Shown: in pieces, positions 20,429 to 28,721 of the stretch
Position numbering within the stretch: the first letter of the stretch is position 1
Layout: every line of letters starts with the position of its first letter
DNA from: a virus
IMG/VR virus record: IMGVR_UViG_3300042389_000631
Span: 1 to 33,090 of that record
DNA: 33,090 bases
Direction: 5' to 3' (one strand)
Notes under the pieces: generated by a model
Told to the model about the DNA's origin: nothing
The model's database searches: none
What the model saw: the letters and a program-made list of their open reading frames with translations, nothing else
Made by a program: the position numbers and the translations under genes

Positions 20429-22186
20429 ATGAAGTCATCCAACGATCTGCGCCCTACGGGCATCGTCGTCGCGGAAAGCCTCACCTCGAGTCAGACCGCG
20501 TCGTTCCAGTTCGACACGCTCGGCTTCAATGCCGCGTCTGTCGTCGTTTCCTCGCGCAGCGTCTCGGAGTCGGTCTTCGGATCCGAGGTCGTCGGATCGT
20601 GGATCTCCGACGCGATCAACGGAACGGACTCCATCGACTTCCTGTTCATCGGAGACAGCAATGTCTTCTATCAGGTGAGCGGATCGAGATGCTACGGCTA
20701 CTTTGCAGGCTTCCACTACGCGATGCTCCAGCAGGGAGCGACGATGTACGGGACTGCGGTGACTCCGCTCTATCGCGGCGACAGCTCAAACGCGACGGTC
20801 GGATACCTTGGCAACGGAGCGAATGTCGTCGAGGACGACGCGAACTTCATCAACGCGACCGTCAAGCGCGGATCGACGCGCGGCCCCGAGGAGCTCTCCA
20901 AGTACATCTCTGGCGGCCCGTTCTCGTGGAATCCAGAGAGCACCGGAAGCGCCGACTTCCTGAGCATCCGAAACACGACCACCTACGGCGGCTCGACGCA
21001 GGCCTACCAGGGCGCGACCGGAATCTATCTTGACTCCGCGCAGACTGCCTTCAACACGCAGAGCGCGACTCGCTATCGCCTTGTCCGCGGCAAGGTGCCT
21101 GCGAGCCGCATCGGCTCGTATCAGGGATATGTGTACAAGGCCGGCGGAAATGTCGCCGGTTCTCGCGTCGTGACGACTTCGGCAGGTACGGAGACACTGA
21201 TCCGGGAAGGATCGTACGAGTGGGTCGCAGACGAGATGAACATCGCGGCCGCGACCTCGACTGCGGCCTACAGCGTCCACTACGCGCAGCAGTCTGTCGG
21301 CGACAATCTCGGCGTGCAGGGCGAGGTGAATCTCGCCTATCAGTCGGTGTACCGTCCGTCGACCAAGGGCTTCGCGGTCTCCGCGATGCACGCGCGAGGC
21401 GGAGCGAAGATGTCGGACATGGTCAACTCGCTGCTCGGCGCAACGGACGACGGGATCAAGCTGATCCTTGCCGAGATCCGGAAGCGTCAGGTTCGCGCCG
21501 GCGGCACGGGTCGCGTCTGCATGGTCGTCGAGGGAGGCTCCAACGCAGACACCGGAGTCCCGCAGTCGTGGGCGACGAACCTCGAGAAGCTGCTCGACAA
21601 GGTCTCGCGCGCATGGAGCCAGCTCGGTTTTCCGTCCGCTGATCTTGCGTTCCTTGCGTTCGTCTCGCAGCAGCGCGACTCGAACGACACGACCAATGTG
21701 AACCTCCGTCCGCTTGCGCGCAGCTGGGCGCTCGGCGATGGGCGCAGGGATAACCTGACCGTCGTCGAGACGAAGTCAATGTTCTTCTACAACGACCTTG
21801 CGGCATATGCGACCGGAGGCGATACGCTGCATCTGACCGCAGACGGCTACAACTTTGTCTCAGAAGCGATCATTTCTGCTCTCGTCGGTTCGGAGACTTC
21901 AACCGCGGCATTCTCGACCTTCCGGGCCTACGAGTCAGACGACCGGGCCAACTGGTCGGAGATGACAAACTTCTCGTCGATGACCGCCGGCGCGCAGTCG
22001 TTCGGAAATCAGCGGTATCCTCGCGCCGTGCTTTCGACCGACCGAGTCGGCCGTAAGCGCTTCCTTCGCGTCGATGTCACGCCGGGAGGAACAGCAGACA
22101 TCGCGGCCTTCGCGGTGATGAGCCAGCCAAGCAACCAGGTCACGACAGCGGCCGATGTGAAGGCTACGCTGCTCGTGCAGGGATAA
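20429..22186 (+). CDS. SGNH/GDSL esterase nested inside a decoration domain
   Basis: 585 residues. The ends (about 10-50 and 495-577) match the two halves of the preceding 147-residue protein: VVAESLTSSQTASFQFDTLG and, at the C terminus, YESDDRANW, GRKRFLRVDVTP and VMSQPSN. Between them lies an SGNH hydrolase: GDSN at 75-78 (nucleophile S77), GGSN with N372, and D465-x2-H468 (DTLH), the expected catalytic Asp/His pair. Such enzymes remove acetyl or acyl groups from glycans or lipids. The layout suggests an enzyme displayed on the head surface via a capsid-binding domain. A tail role cannot be excluded, but head-gene context favours the capsid. The substrate is unknown. Confidence 0.8.
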   Translation: MKSSNDLRPTGIVVAESLTSSQTASFQFDTLGFNAASVVVSSRSVSESVFGSEVVGSWISDAINGTDSIDFLFIGDSNVFYQVSGSRCYGYFAGFHYAMLQQGATMYGTAVTPLYRGDSSNATVGYLGNGANVVEDDANFINATVKRGSTRGPEELSKYISGGPFSWNPESTGSADFLSIRNTTTYGGSTQAYQGATGIYLDSAQTAFNTQSATRYRLVRGKVPASRIGSYQGYVYKAGGNVAGSRVVTTSAGTETLIREGSYEWVADEMNIAAATSTAAYSVHYAQQSVGDNLGVQGEVNLAYQSVYRPSTKGFAVSAMHARGGAKMSDMVNSLLGATDDGIKLILAEIRKRQVRAGGTGRVCMVVEGGSNADTGVPQSWATNLEKLLDKVSRAWSQLGFPSADLAFLAFVSQQRDSNDTTNVNLRPLARSWALGDGRRDNLTVVETKSMFFYNDLAAYATGGDTLHLTADGYNFVSEAIISALVGSETSTAAFSTFRAYESDDRANWSEMTNFSSMTAGAQSFGNQRYPRAVLSTDRVGRKRFLRVDVTPGGTADIAAFAVMSQPSNQVTTAADVKATLLVQG

Positions 22187-22198
22187 AGGAGAGAGAAC

Positions 22199-23302
22199 AT
22201 GAGAGAGAGAATCCTGACCGCGCTCGACGCGCGGCTCGATGGGGTCGAGGTCGGGAGCCTCGACCGGATCGTTGCGGACATCGTGCTCGACCAGTTCCCG
22301 TCCGAGGAGAGCGTCACGCTGCTCCGGCGCTGGAACGACGCGCTTTCCGGCGGCGGCACGCTCGAGCTCGCGGTGACCGACTTCGACAAGGTCTGCGACG
22401 ACTACAAGGCCGGCACCGCAGATCCCGAGCGCACGCTCACGCGCGGAGGACTTGCGAAGTCGATCTACAACCGCGACAAGGTCTTGAACCTGCTGAACAT
22501 CAGCGGCTTCGAGATCGACGGCGGCTCCGCCGGACTCGACTGGAAGCGCGACCCGCACACAATCGCCGTCCGTGCGACGAAGCGGCTCCGCAAGATGCCG
22601 AGCATCCCGATGAAGGACATCCATGCGATGATGTCGCTTCCGCGCGTCTCGTGGACGGAGACGATGGGGAATGTCTATCAGGCCGTGGCCGGCCTTGAGA
22701 TCCCGTTCACGAAGTCTACGGGCGTCTTCTGGTCGCAGTCGCTCCAGCGGATGATGCAAGGCATCCTCGAGAAGCCGGAGTGCCCGAAGTACATCCTGAC
22801 GATCGACTTCGACTCCATCTTCGACCAGCGCGACATCGTCCGGCTCTGGCAGATCATGGAGGACAACCCGGACATCTTCGCGCTCTGTCCGCTTCAGATC
22901 GGGCGCGACCGCGACGCGGTTCTGATGACCGTCCTCGACGAGAACCGCAAGCCGATGCGCGAGGCTCCGGTCGAGTGGTTCCGGCGCGAGGCGCTCGACA
23001 TCGGGCACGGCCACTTCGGCCTGACGCTCATCAGGACGGAGATGCTCCGCAAGATGTCTCTCCCGTGGTTCGTCGGCCAGCCGAACGCCAACGGCGAGTG
23101 GGGCGAGGGTCGGATCGACGACGACATCTATTTCTGGAAGAAGGCTGCGGCGCAAGGCCTGCGGATCTGCGCCTCTCCGAAGGTGCGAATCGGTCACCTC
23201 CAGCTCGTCATCTCGTGGCCGGATGATGCGCTTCGCACGGTTCACCAGTATGTCGGGAAGTTCTACGACGAGGGGAGGCCGCAAGAGTGCATGACCTACT
23301 GA
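22199..23302 (+). CDS. GT-A glycosyltransferase with degenerate methyltransferase-like N domain
   Basis: 367 residues after AAAGGAGAG. Residues about 1-125 resemble the C-terminal half of a class I methyltransferase (LDQFPSEESVTLLRRWNDAL, GGTLELAVTDFDKV) but lack the SAM-binding glycine motif, so it is probably not catalytic. From about 135 the protein looks like a GT-A glycosyltransferase: ILTIDFDS with a DxD at 203-205, and WGEGRIDDDIYFWKKAAAQG near 305. It sits in the head cluster after the esterase-decoration gene, suggesting glycosylation of capsid or decoration protein, or of host glycans. Inference only. Confidence 0.7.
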   Translation: MRERILTALDARLDGVEVGSLDRIVADIVLDQFPSEESVTLLRRWNDALSGGGTLELAVTDFDKVCDDYKAGTADPERTLTRGGLAKSIYNRDKVLNLLNISGFEIDGGSAGLDWKRDPHTIAVRATKRLRKMPSIPMKDIHAMMSLPRVSWTETMGNVYQAVAGLEIPFTKSTGVFWSQSLQRMMQGILEKPECPKYILTIDFDSIFDQRDIVRLWQIMEDNPDIFALCPLQIGRDRDAVLMTVLDENRKPMREAPVEWFRREALDIGHGHFGLTLIRTEMLRKMSLPWFVGQPNANGEWGEGRIDDDIYFWKKAAAQGLRICASPKVRIGHLQLVISWPDDALRTVHQYVGKFYDEGRPQECMTY

Positions 23303-23520
23303 TCGTGCTCCGCAACTGCTCGGTCTACCAGCCTGGCGTCGGCCGGCGCGATCTGCGGCCCGGAACGGTCGTCAACCTAGACCCGGTACTTGCCGATCGC
23401 ATGGTCGCGAAGGGGTACATGGAGCGCGTTGTTTCGGCCGCTCCTCTGTTCGCGCAAGCGACGGACGCGCCCCAGAAGCCGATGAGGAAGCGCAAGGAGC
23501 CGCGCACCGATGGCAGTTGA
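23287..23520 (+). CDS. Small head-region hypothetical protein
   Basis: 77 residues from GTG with GGGGAGG upstream, overlapping the genes on both sides. VLRNCSVYQPGVGRRDLRPGTVV looks like a small beta-domain; the C terminus is Lys/Arg-rich (MRKRKEPR). Small proteins of this kind often precede the connector gene in HK97-like operons. No family name is certain. Confidence 0.65.
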   Translation: MHDLLIVLRNCSVYQPGVGRRDLRPGTVVNLDPVLADRMVAKGYMERVVSAAPLFAQATDAPQKPMRKRKEPRTDGS

Positions 23521-24325
23521 CACCTACGCGCTGACCAGCCTCGCGAACCTGAAGAGCTATCTCGGGATAAGCTCGTCGACCGACGACACGATCCTCGAGA
23601 AGTCGATCGACCGCGCGTCGGATGTTGTCGAGAGCTACCTTGGTCGCAAGGTTCTGAGCCGCGCGTTTGTCGAGTGGCGCGATACCTTCGGCAAGGATCG
23701 GATCGCGCTGCGTCAGTATCCGGTCACGGGCGTGCGGTTCGTCGGCGTCGGCTACAACGCGGCGATCACGGTCGGCGCGAGCTCTCCGCTCGATCCGGCG
23801 GTCTCGATCACGGTCGGCGACTCGTCGGTCATCCTCTACCGCCAGGTCTCCGCAGGCACCGACACGACGACGACGCTGACCTTCGCGACCTATCCGACGA
23901 CGGCGCTCATGGCCGCGGCGATCGCCGCGACCGCAGGCTTCACGGCCTCGGTCGTGCTCGACCTGCCAAGCCGCTACATGAGGCGATTCGCCGGACGCAC
24001 GCTCCGCAACGCGACCGTGAACCTCGAGGCTCCGGATCAGGCGGTCGAGGACTACCTTGCGGACTTCGACCGCGGAGTCGTCTATGGGCGTCAGCTGACG
24101 GGATACCGCGCGGTGCTCATCGACTACACGGCCGGCTACGCGACCGTCCCTGACGACATCGAGCAGGCCTGCCTGATGGTTGCTGCTTCGATCTACCAGG
24201 GCCGCAAGCGCGATCCCAACCTGAACAGCGAGTCGCTCGGCGGCTACTCGTACAGCCTGCGCGCTCCCGGTCAGGCGACGGAGGAGGCTCGCACGATGCT
24301 CGAGGGATACAAGGCGATCCGATGA
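23510..24325 (+). CDS. Head-tail connector (HK97 gp6-like adaptor)
   Basis: 271 residues with AAGGAG upstream. The N-terminal SLANLKSYLGISSSTDDTILEKSIDRASDVVESYLGR is the signature of the gp6/gp15-type adaptor that docks below the portal. A central beta insertion (about 95-160) makes it longer than the usual ~100-200 residue adaptors. The C terminus (DDIEQACLMVAASIYQGRKRD) matches the expected final helix. It is followed in canonical order by the stopper, the tail completion protein and the terminator. Confidence 0.85.
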   Translation: MAVDTYALTSLANLKSYLGISSSTDDTILEKSIDRASDVVESYLGRKVLSRAFVEWRDTFGKDRIALRQYPVTGVRFVGVGYNAAITVGASSPLDPAVSITVGDSSVILYRQVSAGTDTTTTLTFATYPTTALMAAAIAATAGFTASVVLDLPSRYMRRFAGRTLRNATVNLEAPDQAVEDYLADFDRGVVYGRQLTGYRAVLIDYTAGYATVPDDIEQACLMVAASIYQGRKRDPNLNSESLGGYSYSLRAPGQATEEARTMLEGYKAIR

Positions 24326-24711
24326 GCATCGAGTCGATCATCCGCGAGTTCGGAGTCTCTCTCCACATCTGGAGGCCGACGATCGGCCGGGCTACAGATG
24401 GAGAGATCACCCGCACCTATGCGCTTGCATCGAGCGCGACGGGCTTTATCCAGCCGTCGTCGCAGGGTCAAGATGTGTTCGAGGGACGCATGAACTCTCG
24501 CACCGCTGGCACGATCTACTTCGCTGGCGATGTGGATGTCCGCATCGACGACGAGATCCGCGACCAGAGCGCGATCCCGACCGCAGCGACGCGCGTCTGG
24601 CGCGTGAGTGGCGCGGTCAATCCCGCAGACATTGCCGCACCTCTGCGGCTCTCCATGACGGCCGTGGAGGTCGTCGAGGTCGAGCCGGACATCCCGTACT
24701 CCCCGCCGTGA
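24322..24711 (+). CDS. Head closure (stopper) protein
   Basis: 129 residues starting in the previous stop. The position between connector and gp10-like genes, together with the small beta-rich sequence (YALASSATGFIQPSSQG, then IRDQSAIPTAATRVWRV), fits the head-closure protein. It would seal the portal channel after packaging. Assignment is mostly by gene order. Confidence 0.7.
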   Translation: MSIESIIREFGVSLHIWRPTIGRATDGEITRTYALASSATGFIQPSSQGQDVFEGRMNSRTAGTIYFAGDVDVRIDDEIRDQSAIPTAATRVWRVSGAVNPADIAAPLRLSMTAVEVVEVEPDIPYSPP

Positions 24712-25193
24712 CCTACATCCCGAATCCAGATATGCGGCGTCGGTTCAACGCAGCGGTGCGGGAGGGTCTCGTCGCTACGCAGATTTCGCTTTCGACGACC
24801 ATCGTCCGCAACCTGAGCAAGCCGGGCACGGGACGCCTGTACCGCGTCAACAAGGGCCGCGGCAAGCGAGCGCGCAACCTTCGCGAGTCCGGATTCCATC
24901 GCGCCAGCGCGCCGGGATTCCCGCCGGCGGTCAACACGAACCGACTGCGCGGATCTTGGACGATCGCGATCAAGCAGGGCAAGGAGCTTCTTCCCGGCTA
25001 CAACCTTCGCGTGATCCGCGGCAAGGGAATGCTCGGCTTCGAGCTTGGCTCAAATGTCCCGTACGCGCCGATGCTTGAGTTCGGCACGCGCCGGATGAAG
25101 GCTCGCCCGTACATCAAGCCGAGCATTCTTTCCGTGCAGAAGCGCATCCCACGATTCTTCGCAGAGGCCATGCGGCGCAACCTCGGAGGCTGA
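24708..25193 (+). CDS. HK97 gp10-like tail-completion protein
   Basis: 161 residues from GTG in a GTGA overlap. Basic, with an N-terminal helix, SAPGFPPAVNTNRLRGSW and the C-terminal signature APMLEFGTRRMKARPYIKPS, typical of gp10-type neck proteins. It connects head and tail during assembly. Confidence 0.85.
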   Translation: MTYIPNPDMRRRFNAAVREGLVATQISLSTTIVRNLSKPGTGRLYRVNKGRGKRARNLRESGFHRASAPGFPPAVNTNRLRGSWTIAIKQGKELLPGYNLRVIRGKGMLGFELGSNVPYAPMLEFGTRRMKARPYIKPSILSVQKRIPRFFAEAMRRNLGG

Positions 25194-25583
25194 ATGAAGG
25201 CGATCCTCGACGGCATCTGGACTCGGCTATCCGCTGCGACGGTCTACACGACGCTCGGAGGCCGCATCTACCTCAATCAAGGGCCGGCGGACGCTCTGCT
25301 CCCTCTGATGGTCTATCAGGCCGCGGAGGCGACGAGCGAGCGCCTGATGGGCGGCGTCGTGAAGTACACGCTTGAGGTCGAGTTCACGATCTTCTACGAC
25401 AACGCCGGAAGCACGGCGATTCACACCATCGCCGACCAGCTGCGGACGGCGCTCTCGACTTCCGCGTCGGCGACGGGCTTCGACCGGATCACCTTCGTGC
25501 AGCTTGCCGGCGGGGTGCCTTCATTCTCCGACGACTCGTGGTCGATGGTAGAGCGGTACCGGGTCACGGCCTTCGACATCTGA
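25194..25583 (+). CDS. Tail terminator (DUF3168-like)
   Basis: 129 residues starting right after the gp10-like stop, with GGAGG upstream. AILDGIWTRLSA, GRIYLNQGPADALLPLMVYQ and FTIFYDNAGSTAIHTIADQL follow the gpU/tail-terminator pattern. It forms a ring that ends tail polymerisation and binds the head. The next gene is the tail tube. Confidence 0.8.
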   Translation: MKAILDGIWTRLSAATVYTTLGGRIYLNQGPADALLPLMVYQAAEATSERLMGGVVKYTLEVEFTIFYDNAGSTAIHTIADQLRTALSTSASATGFDRITFVQLAGGVPSFSDDSWSMVERYRVTAFDI

Positions 25584-25590
25584 GGTAACT

Positions 25591-26013
25591 ATGGCTATCG
25601 ACACCTATGTAATCGGAAACGACGGGAATGTGACGCTTTCGGATGCGGCCGAGGAGTTCAAGGTGCGCTCGTTCGCGGCGACCCTGTCGCGTCCTTCGAG
25701 CGACCTGACGGCGTTCGGCGACACCGGAAAGCGCCGTCGCGTCGGCCTGCTCGACCTGACCGGATCGCTGAACGCGGTCATCGGTGTGAATACGGCAGGT
25801 GCGGCCAACACCTCCAGCTTCTTCAACGCGACCGCGACTGCGGCGCTCACGCTGACAGTCTACGACGGCACCGGAACGGCCGACGCGAAGATCGTCGCCA
25901 ACTGCGTCTTCAACTCGTTCGCCTTCAACAGCGACAAGAACGGCGACGCGACCCTGACGGCGAACTTCGAGAACGGCGACGGCGCAGCTCCGGTCGTGAC
26001 CTGGCTGATCTGA
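25591..26013 (+). CDS. Major tail tube protein
   Basis: 140 residues after GAGGTA. Beta-rich with LSDAAEEFKVRSFAATLSRP, then TAFGDTGKRRRVGLLDLTGS and an acidic FENGDGAAPVV end, as in small siphovirus tail tube proteins. No sheath gene follows, so the tail should be non-contractile. Confidence 0.8.
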   Translation: MAIDTYVIGNDGNVTLSDAAEEFKVRSFAATLSRPSSDLTAFGDTGKRRRVGLLDLTGSLNAVIGVNTAGAANTSSFFNATATAALTLTVYDGTGTADAKIVANCVFNSFAFNSDKNGDATLTANFENGDGAAPVVTWLI

Positions 26014-26014
26014 G

Positions 26015-26284
26015 ATGAGCCTTGAGAGGGTTCAGCAAGTTGCGACTCCGCAAGCGGACGACTGGATCGTCACGCTCAAGCTTCGTTCCGGCGGCATCGT
26101 TACGCGACGCGTGACGCCTGGTCGAATCGACGCGGAGTTCGCGCTCCGCTGCGCGCTGCGCGCTCAGGGAGTCAAGCCGCAAGAGGTTTTGGACGCAGAG
26201 ATCCGACGCGCCGGCGCGGCGCGCGTGGTCGTGCCGGTCGACGACGGCTTCGCTGATCTGATGAGGAGGGCAAGGAATGATTAG
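26015..26284 (+). CDS. Small tail-region protein
   Basis: 89 residues starting one base after the tail tube stop. The first half is beta-rich (DDWIVTLKLRSGGIVTRRVT), the second helical and basic. It overlaps the chaperone gene by 8 bases. No family recognised; its position suggests a role in tail assembly. Confidence 0.65.
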   Translation: MSLERVQQVATPQADDWIVTLKLRSGGIVTRRVTPGRIDAEFALRCALRAQGVKPQEVLDAEIRRAGAARVVVPVDDGFADLMRRARND

Positions 26285-26666
26285 GATCGCACCGTGGGCC
26301 GTCGACCTGCTCGACGGCTCGAAGGCAACGCTCCGACCGCTGACCGTCCGCGAGCGCATCGCCGTCGCCGACGACTACTCAGAGACTGAGGCGCGCCGCG
26401 CTGCGGCCGACGCGAAGGCGCTCGGGATGCCTTTCTCCGAAGCGCTCAAGCACATCAGCGAGAGCCGCAGGAAGGCGCGCGTCGCCTCGGCGCTCATCAT
26501 GGATTGCTTCACGCACGATGGAGCCATGCGCGTCCTGCGCGCCGCCAGCGATGACGCGGAGCGCATCGCCTCGATGATCGAGCCGAAAGACCTCTCGTAC
26601 CTGGCGCTCGAGTGCCTCGGCATCGACACCGAGGCCGCGACGCAGGGCCAGCCGGGAAACGGCTGA
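26277..26666 (+). CDS. Tail assembly chaperone (gpG-like)
   Basis: 129 residues, mostly helical and charged, directly before the tape measure, where tail chaperones are expected. Its last codons contain the in-frame slippery heptamer G GGA AAC (26654-26660), followed by a hairpin, so a fraction of ribosomes should shift -1 into the frame ending at 26863 and make a longer fusion. The chaperone coats the tape measure and recruits tube subunits. Confidence 0.8.
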   Translation: MIRIAPWAVDLLDGSKATLRPLTVRERIAVADDYSETEARRAAADAKALGMPFSEALKHISESRRKARVASALIMDCFTHDGAMRVLRAASDDAERIASMIEPKDLSYLALECLGIDTEAATQGQPGNG

Positions 26667-26863
26667 GTCCCTCGGTGCCTGAGGTGCCGAGGGACTGGAT
26701 CAAGGAGGCGCACATGATCGCTCGCGCAGCACCCGGACTCGGCAACCCGCTCGACCTGACGGTCGGCGAGTTCTCGCGTCATCTCGAGCTTGCGCTCCGC
26801 GGTGACGACGCGGAGTCCGGCGAGAACTGGATGCGCCGCTATGTCGAGGAGTCCGTGCGATGA
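26277..26863 (+). CDS. Frameshifted chaperone fusion (gpGT-like)
   Basis: Reading 26277-26660, stepping back one base, then continuing from 26660 to 26863 gives a 195-residue protein. The extension (RLSPSVPEVPRDWIKEAHMI, then LTVGEFSRHLELALRGDDAE) has no good start of its own in the overlap. A separate 49-residue product from ATG 26714, which has AAGGAGG upstream, is also possible. In lambda the G:GT ratio is essential for tail assembly. Confidence 0.75.
26654..26694 (+). promoter_or_regulatory. Programmed -1 ribosomal frameshift site
   Basis: G GGA AAC at 26654-26660 is in the zero frame of the chaperone gene, one codon before its stop. After a 7-base spacer comes a hairpin: 8 perfect pairs (26668-26675 with 26687-26694) extended by two G-U and two G-C pairs, loop TGA. 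This is the standard slippery-site plus stimulator layout, as in the lambda G-T system. Confidence 0.85.
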
Positions 26864-27909
26864 AGGCTGGCGATATTCACATCGCCGTGACCGCGCAGAT
26901 GGGAGCCTTTGAGGCTTCGATGAAGCGCGTCGAAGCGATCTCCGCGCAGACTGGCATGACGGCCGGGCAGAAGTTTGCGGAGCGATTCTCGGCAGACTCC
27001 GAGAAGATTGTCGGAAACCTGTTCAAGCGCTTTGCTGGGCCGATGATCTTCTCGACCATTGCAGACGCGGTGGCTCGAGGATTCAGGGAGGGCTTCAGTC
27101 CTGAGATCCTAAACGATGTGCTGAAGTCTCTGCCGCTCGCTGGATCGTTCGTCAATCTTGGAAACGCTATCGCAGAGCGTCTCCTCGATACGAGCGAGGC
27201 CGACATGATGACGCGCAACATCGCGCAGCTTGCAACAGAGCAGCAGCAGGCAGACGAGAAGGCCAAGGCTGATGAAACTGCTCGCGCAAAAAAGGCGCTC
27301 GAGGATCAGAAGGCAGAAAGCGAGCGCTTCGAGAAGTCCATCTTCGATCTCAAGAATCAGTACACCGTCGCGCACCTGAACTCGCGCATCGCTCTCTATC
27401 AGGAGAATCAGAACGAGGAAGCGGCCATCGGCGCGAAGGCCGCGATGGATCTTGCGCTTCTCATGCGGAACAGCATGAGAGAGACACAGGCCGCGAGGAC
27501 GAAGGAAGAGCAGGAACTGCTCGACAAGATCTATAACGCCGAGAGAGACGCGATCAACAGGACGGCCGAGACTCGCAAGAAGCAGATTCGCGAGCGCCTC
27601 GAGAACGAGAAGAAGGCCATCGAAGACCGCGAGAAGCGCGAGATGGAGGCGATCCAGAAGGAAGCGCGCGCAAGGGCTGAGGAGATGTCTCGGCAGATGG
27701 ACGCAATCGGAGAGCAAATGTCTGAGGTCGAGCAGGCGCGCGAGGAAGTCGGCAAGGCTCAGACGACCGAGCAGACCGCTCTTGGTTCGTTCACGGTCTC
27801 GAGCTACACCGATGCCGAGAAGAAGAAGATCGACGCCGAGAGCCTGAAGGAACTCAAGCGCCTGAGGCAGTCGATGGAGAATGTCGGCGCTAGCGGAGGG
27901 TTCCGCTGA
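26860..27909 (+). CDS. Short tape measure protein
   Basis: 349 residues starting in the chaperone-extension stop (ATGA). It begins IHIAVTAQMGAFEASMKRVE, as in many tape measures, has a hydrophobic region near 55-105, and a long coiled coil from about 120 to 310 rich in Glu, Lys, Arg and Ala. At about 0.15 nm per residue the tail would be near 50 nm, short for a siphovirus. No peptidase or lysozyme domain is seen. Confidence 0.8.
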   Translation: MKAGDIHIAVTAQMGAFEASMKRVEAISAQTGMTAGQKFAERFSADSEKIVGNLFKRFAGPMIFSTIADAVARGFREGFSPEILNDVLKSLPLAGSFVNLGNAIAERLLDTSEADMMTRNIAQLATEQQQADEKAKADETARAKKALEDQKAESERFEKSIFDLKNQYTVAHLNSRIALYQENQNEEAAIGAKAAMDLALLMRNSMRETQAARTKEEQELLDKIYNAERDAINRTAETRKKQIRERLENEKKAIEDREKREMEAIQKEARARAEEMSRQMDAIGEQMSEVEQAREEVGKAQTTEQTALGSFTVSSYTDAEKKKIDAESLKELKRLRQSMENVGASGGFR

Positions 27910-28721
27910 TGGCAGCAGATATCTACGAGCTTCAGGAGACGCGCACGCTCTCGCAGACGAGCGGCAAGGTCACCGGGTCGCGCAAGTTCGCGGTCTGGGA
28001 CGATGGATCTCCGATCACCCAGCCTGCGACGATCAAGGCGCTCTTCGGCGCTGGAACGCTCCCCGATGTCGGCGATGTGTTCCCAGGCGAGACGGATGTC
28101 TACGCGATCAGTTACGACATCCGGCACCTGCCGGACTCGCGCGGCGTCTGGGAGGTCTCGTTCAGTTACGAGAACACCGAGCCTGGCACGGTTCAGCCGC
28201 AGGAGCCAGGCTATGTAGACTTCTCGGTCGACTTCTCGAGCGAGTTCCGCGACACTTGGCGCGCGAACCCGAGCGTGGCAGCGGCCGGCACGGGATCTCC
28301 CAACAACGACGACATCGGCGGCGTGCCGATCGACTCCGGCGGCGAGCCTGTATCTGGTCTCGTCAACTTTGCGTCGGTTGTCATCGGCGAGACGGTGCTT
28401 TCCTCCAGCATTCAGGCGCGCCTCGTGACGATCGCGAACATGACTGGCAAGCGGAACAACAGCGTCTTCCAAGGCTTCGCGACCGGCACGCTCGTCTATC
28501 AGGGCGCGAGCGCGAACCGAATCGCGGTCGACAAGTACAGCCTGTCGCACAAGTTCGCATTTGACGCGCGCTTCCACATGATCCAGATGCCGGAGCGCGA
28601 CCAGAATCGCGAGGTCATCTGCGTGCGTGACAACGCGGACATCCTGCGCGCGAAGAAGGTGCGTTGGGTGCAACCGTTCCCGCTGACCGGCAACTTCGGC
28701 ACACTCTCGGAGAACTTCTGA
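27909..28721 (+). CDS. Tail tip protein (possible distal tail)
   Basis: 270 residues with a TGATG junction to the tape measure. Mixed beta content (GSRKFAVWDDGSPITQPATI, YAISYDIRHLPDSRGVWEVS). The position right after the tape measure is where the distal tail protein usually lies, but I do not recognise the sequence family. Confidence 0.65.
   Translation: MAADIYELQETRTLSQTSGKVTGSRKFAVWDDGSPITQPATIKALFGAGTLPDVGDVFPGETDVYAISYDIRHLPDSRGVWEVSFSYENTEPGTVQPQEPGYVDFSVDFSSEFRDTWRANPSVAAAGTGSPNNDDIGGVPIDSGGEPVSGLVNFASVVIGETVLSSSIQARLVTIANMTGKRNNSVFQGFATGTLVYQGASANRIAVDKYSLSHKFAFDARFHMIQMPERDQNREVICVRDNADILRAKKVRWVQPFPLTGNFGTLSENF

Noticed and set aside
21935-23284. A 449-residue minus-strand open frame opposite the glycosyltransferase
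   Set aside because: Antisense shadow of a well-supported + strand gene; no motif or start signal.
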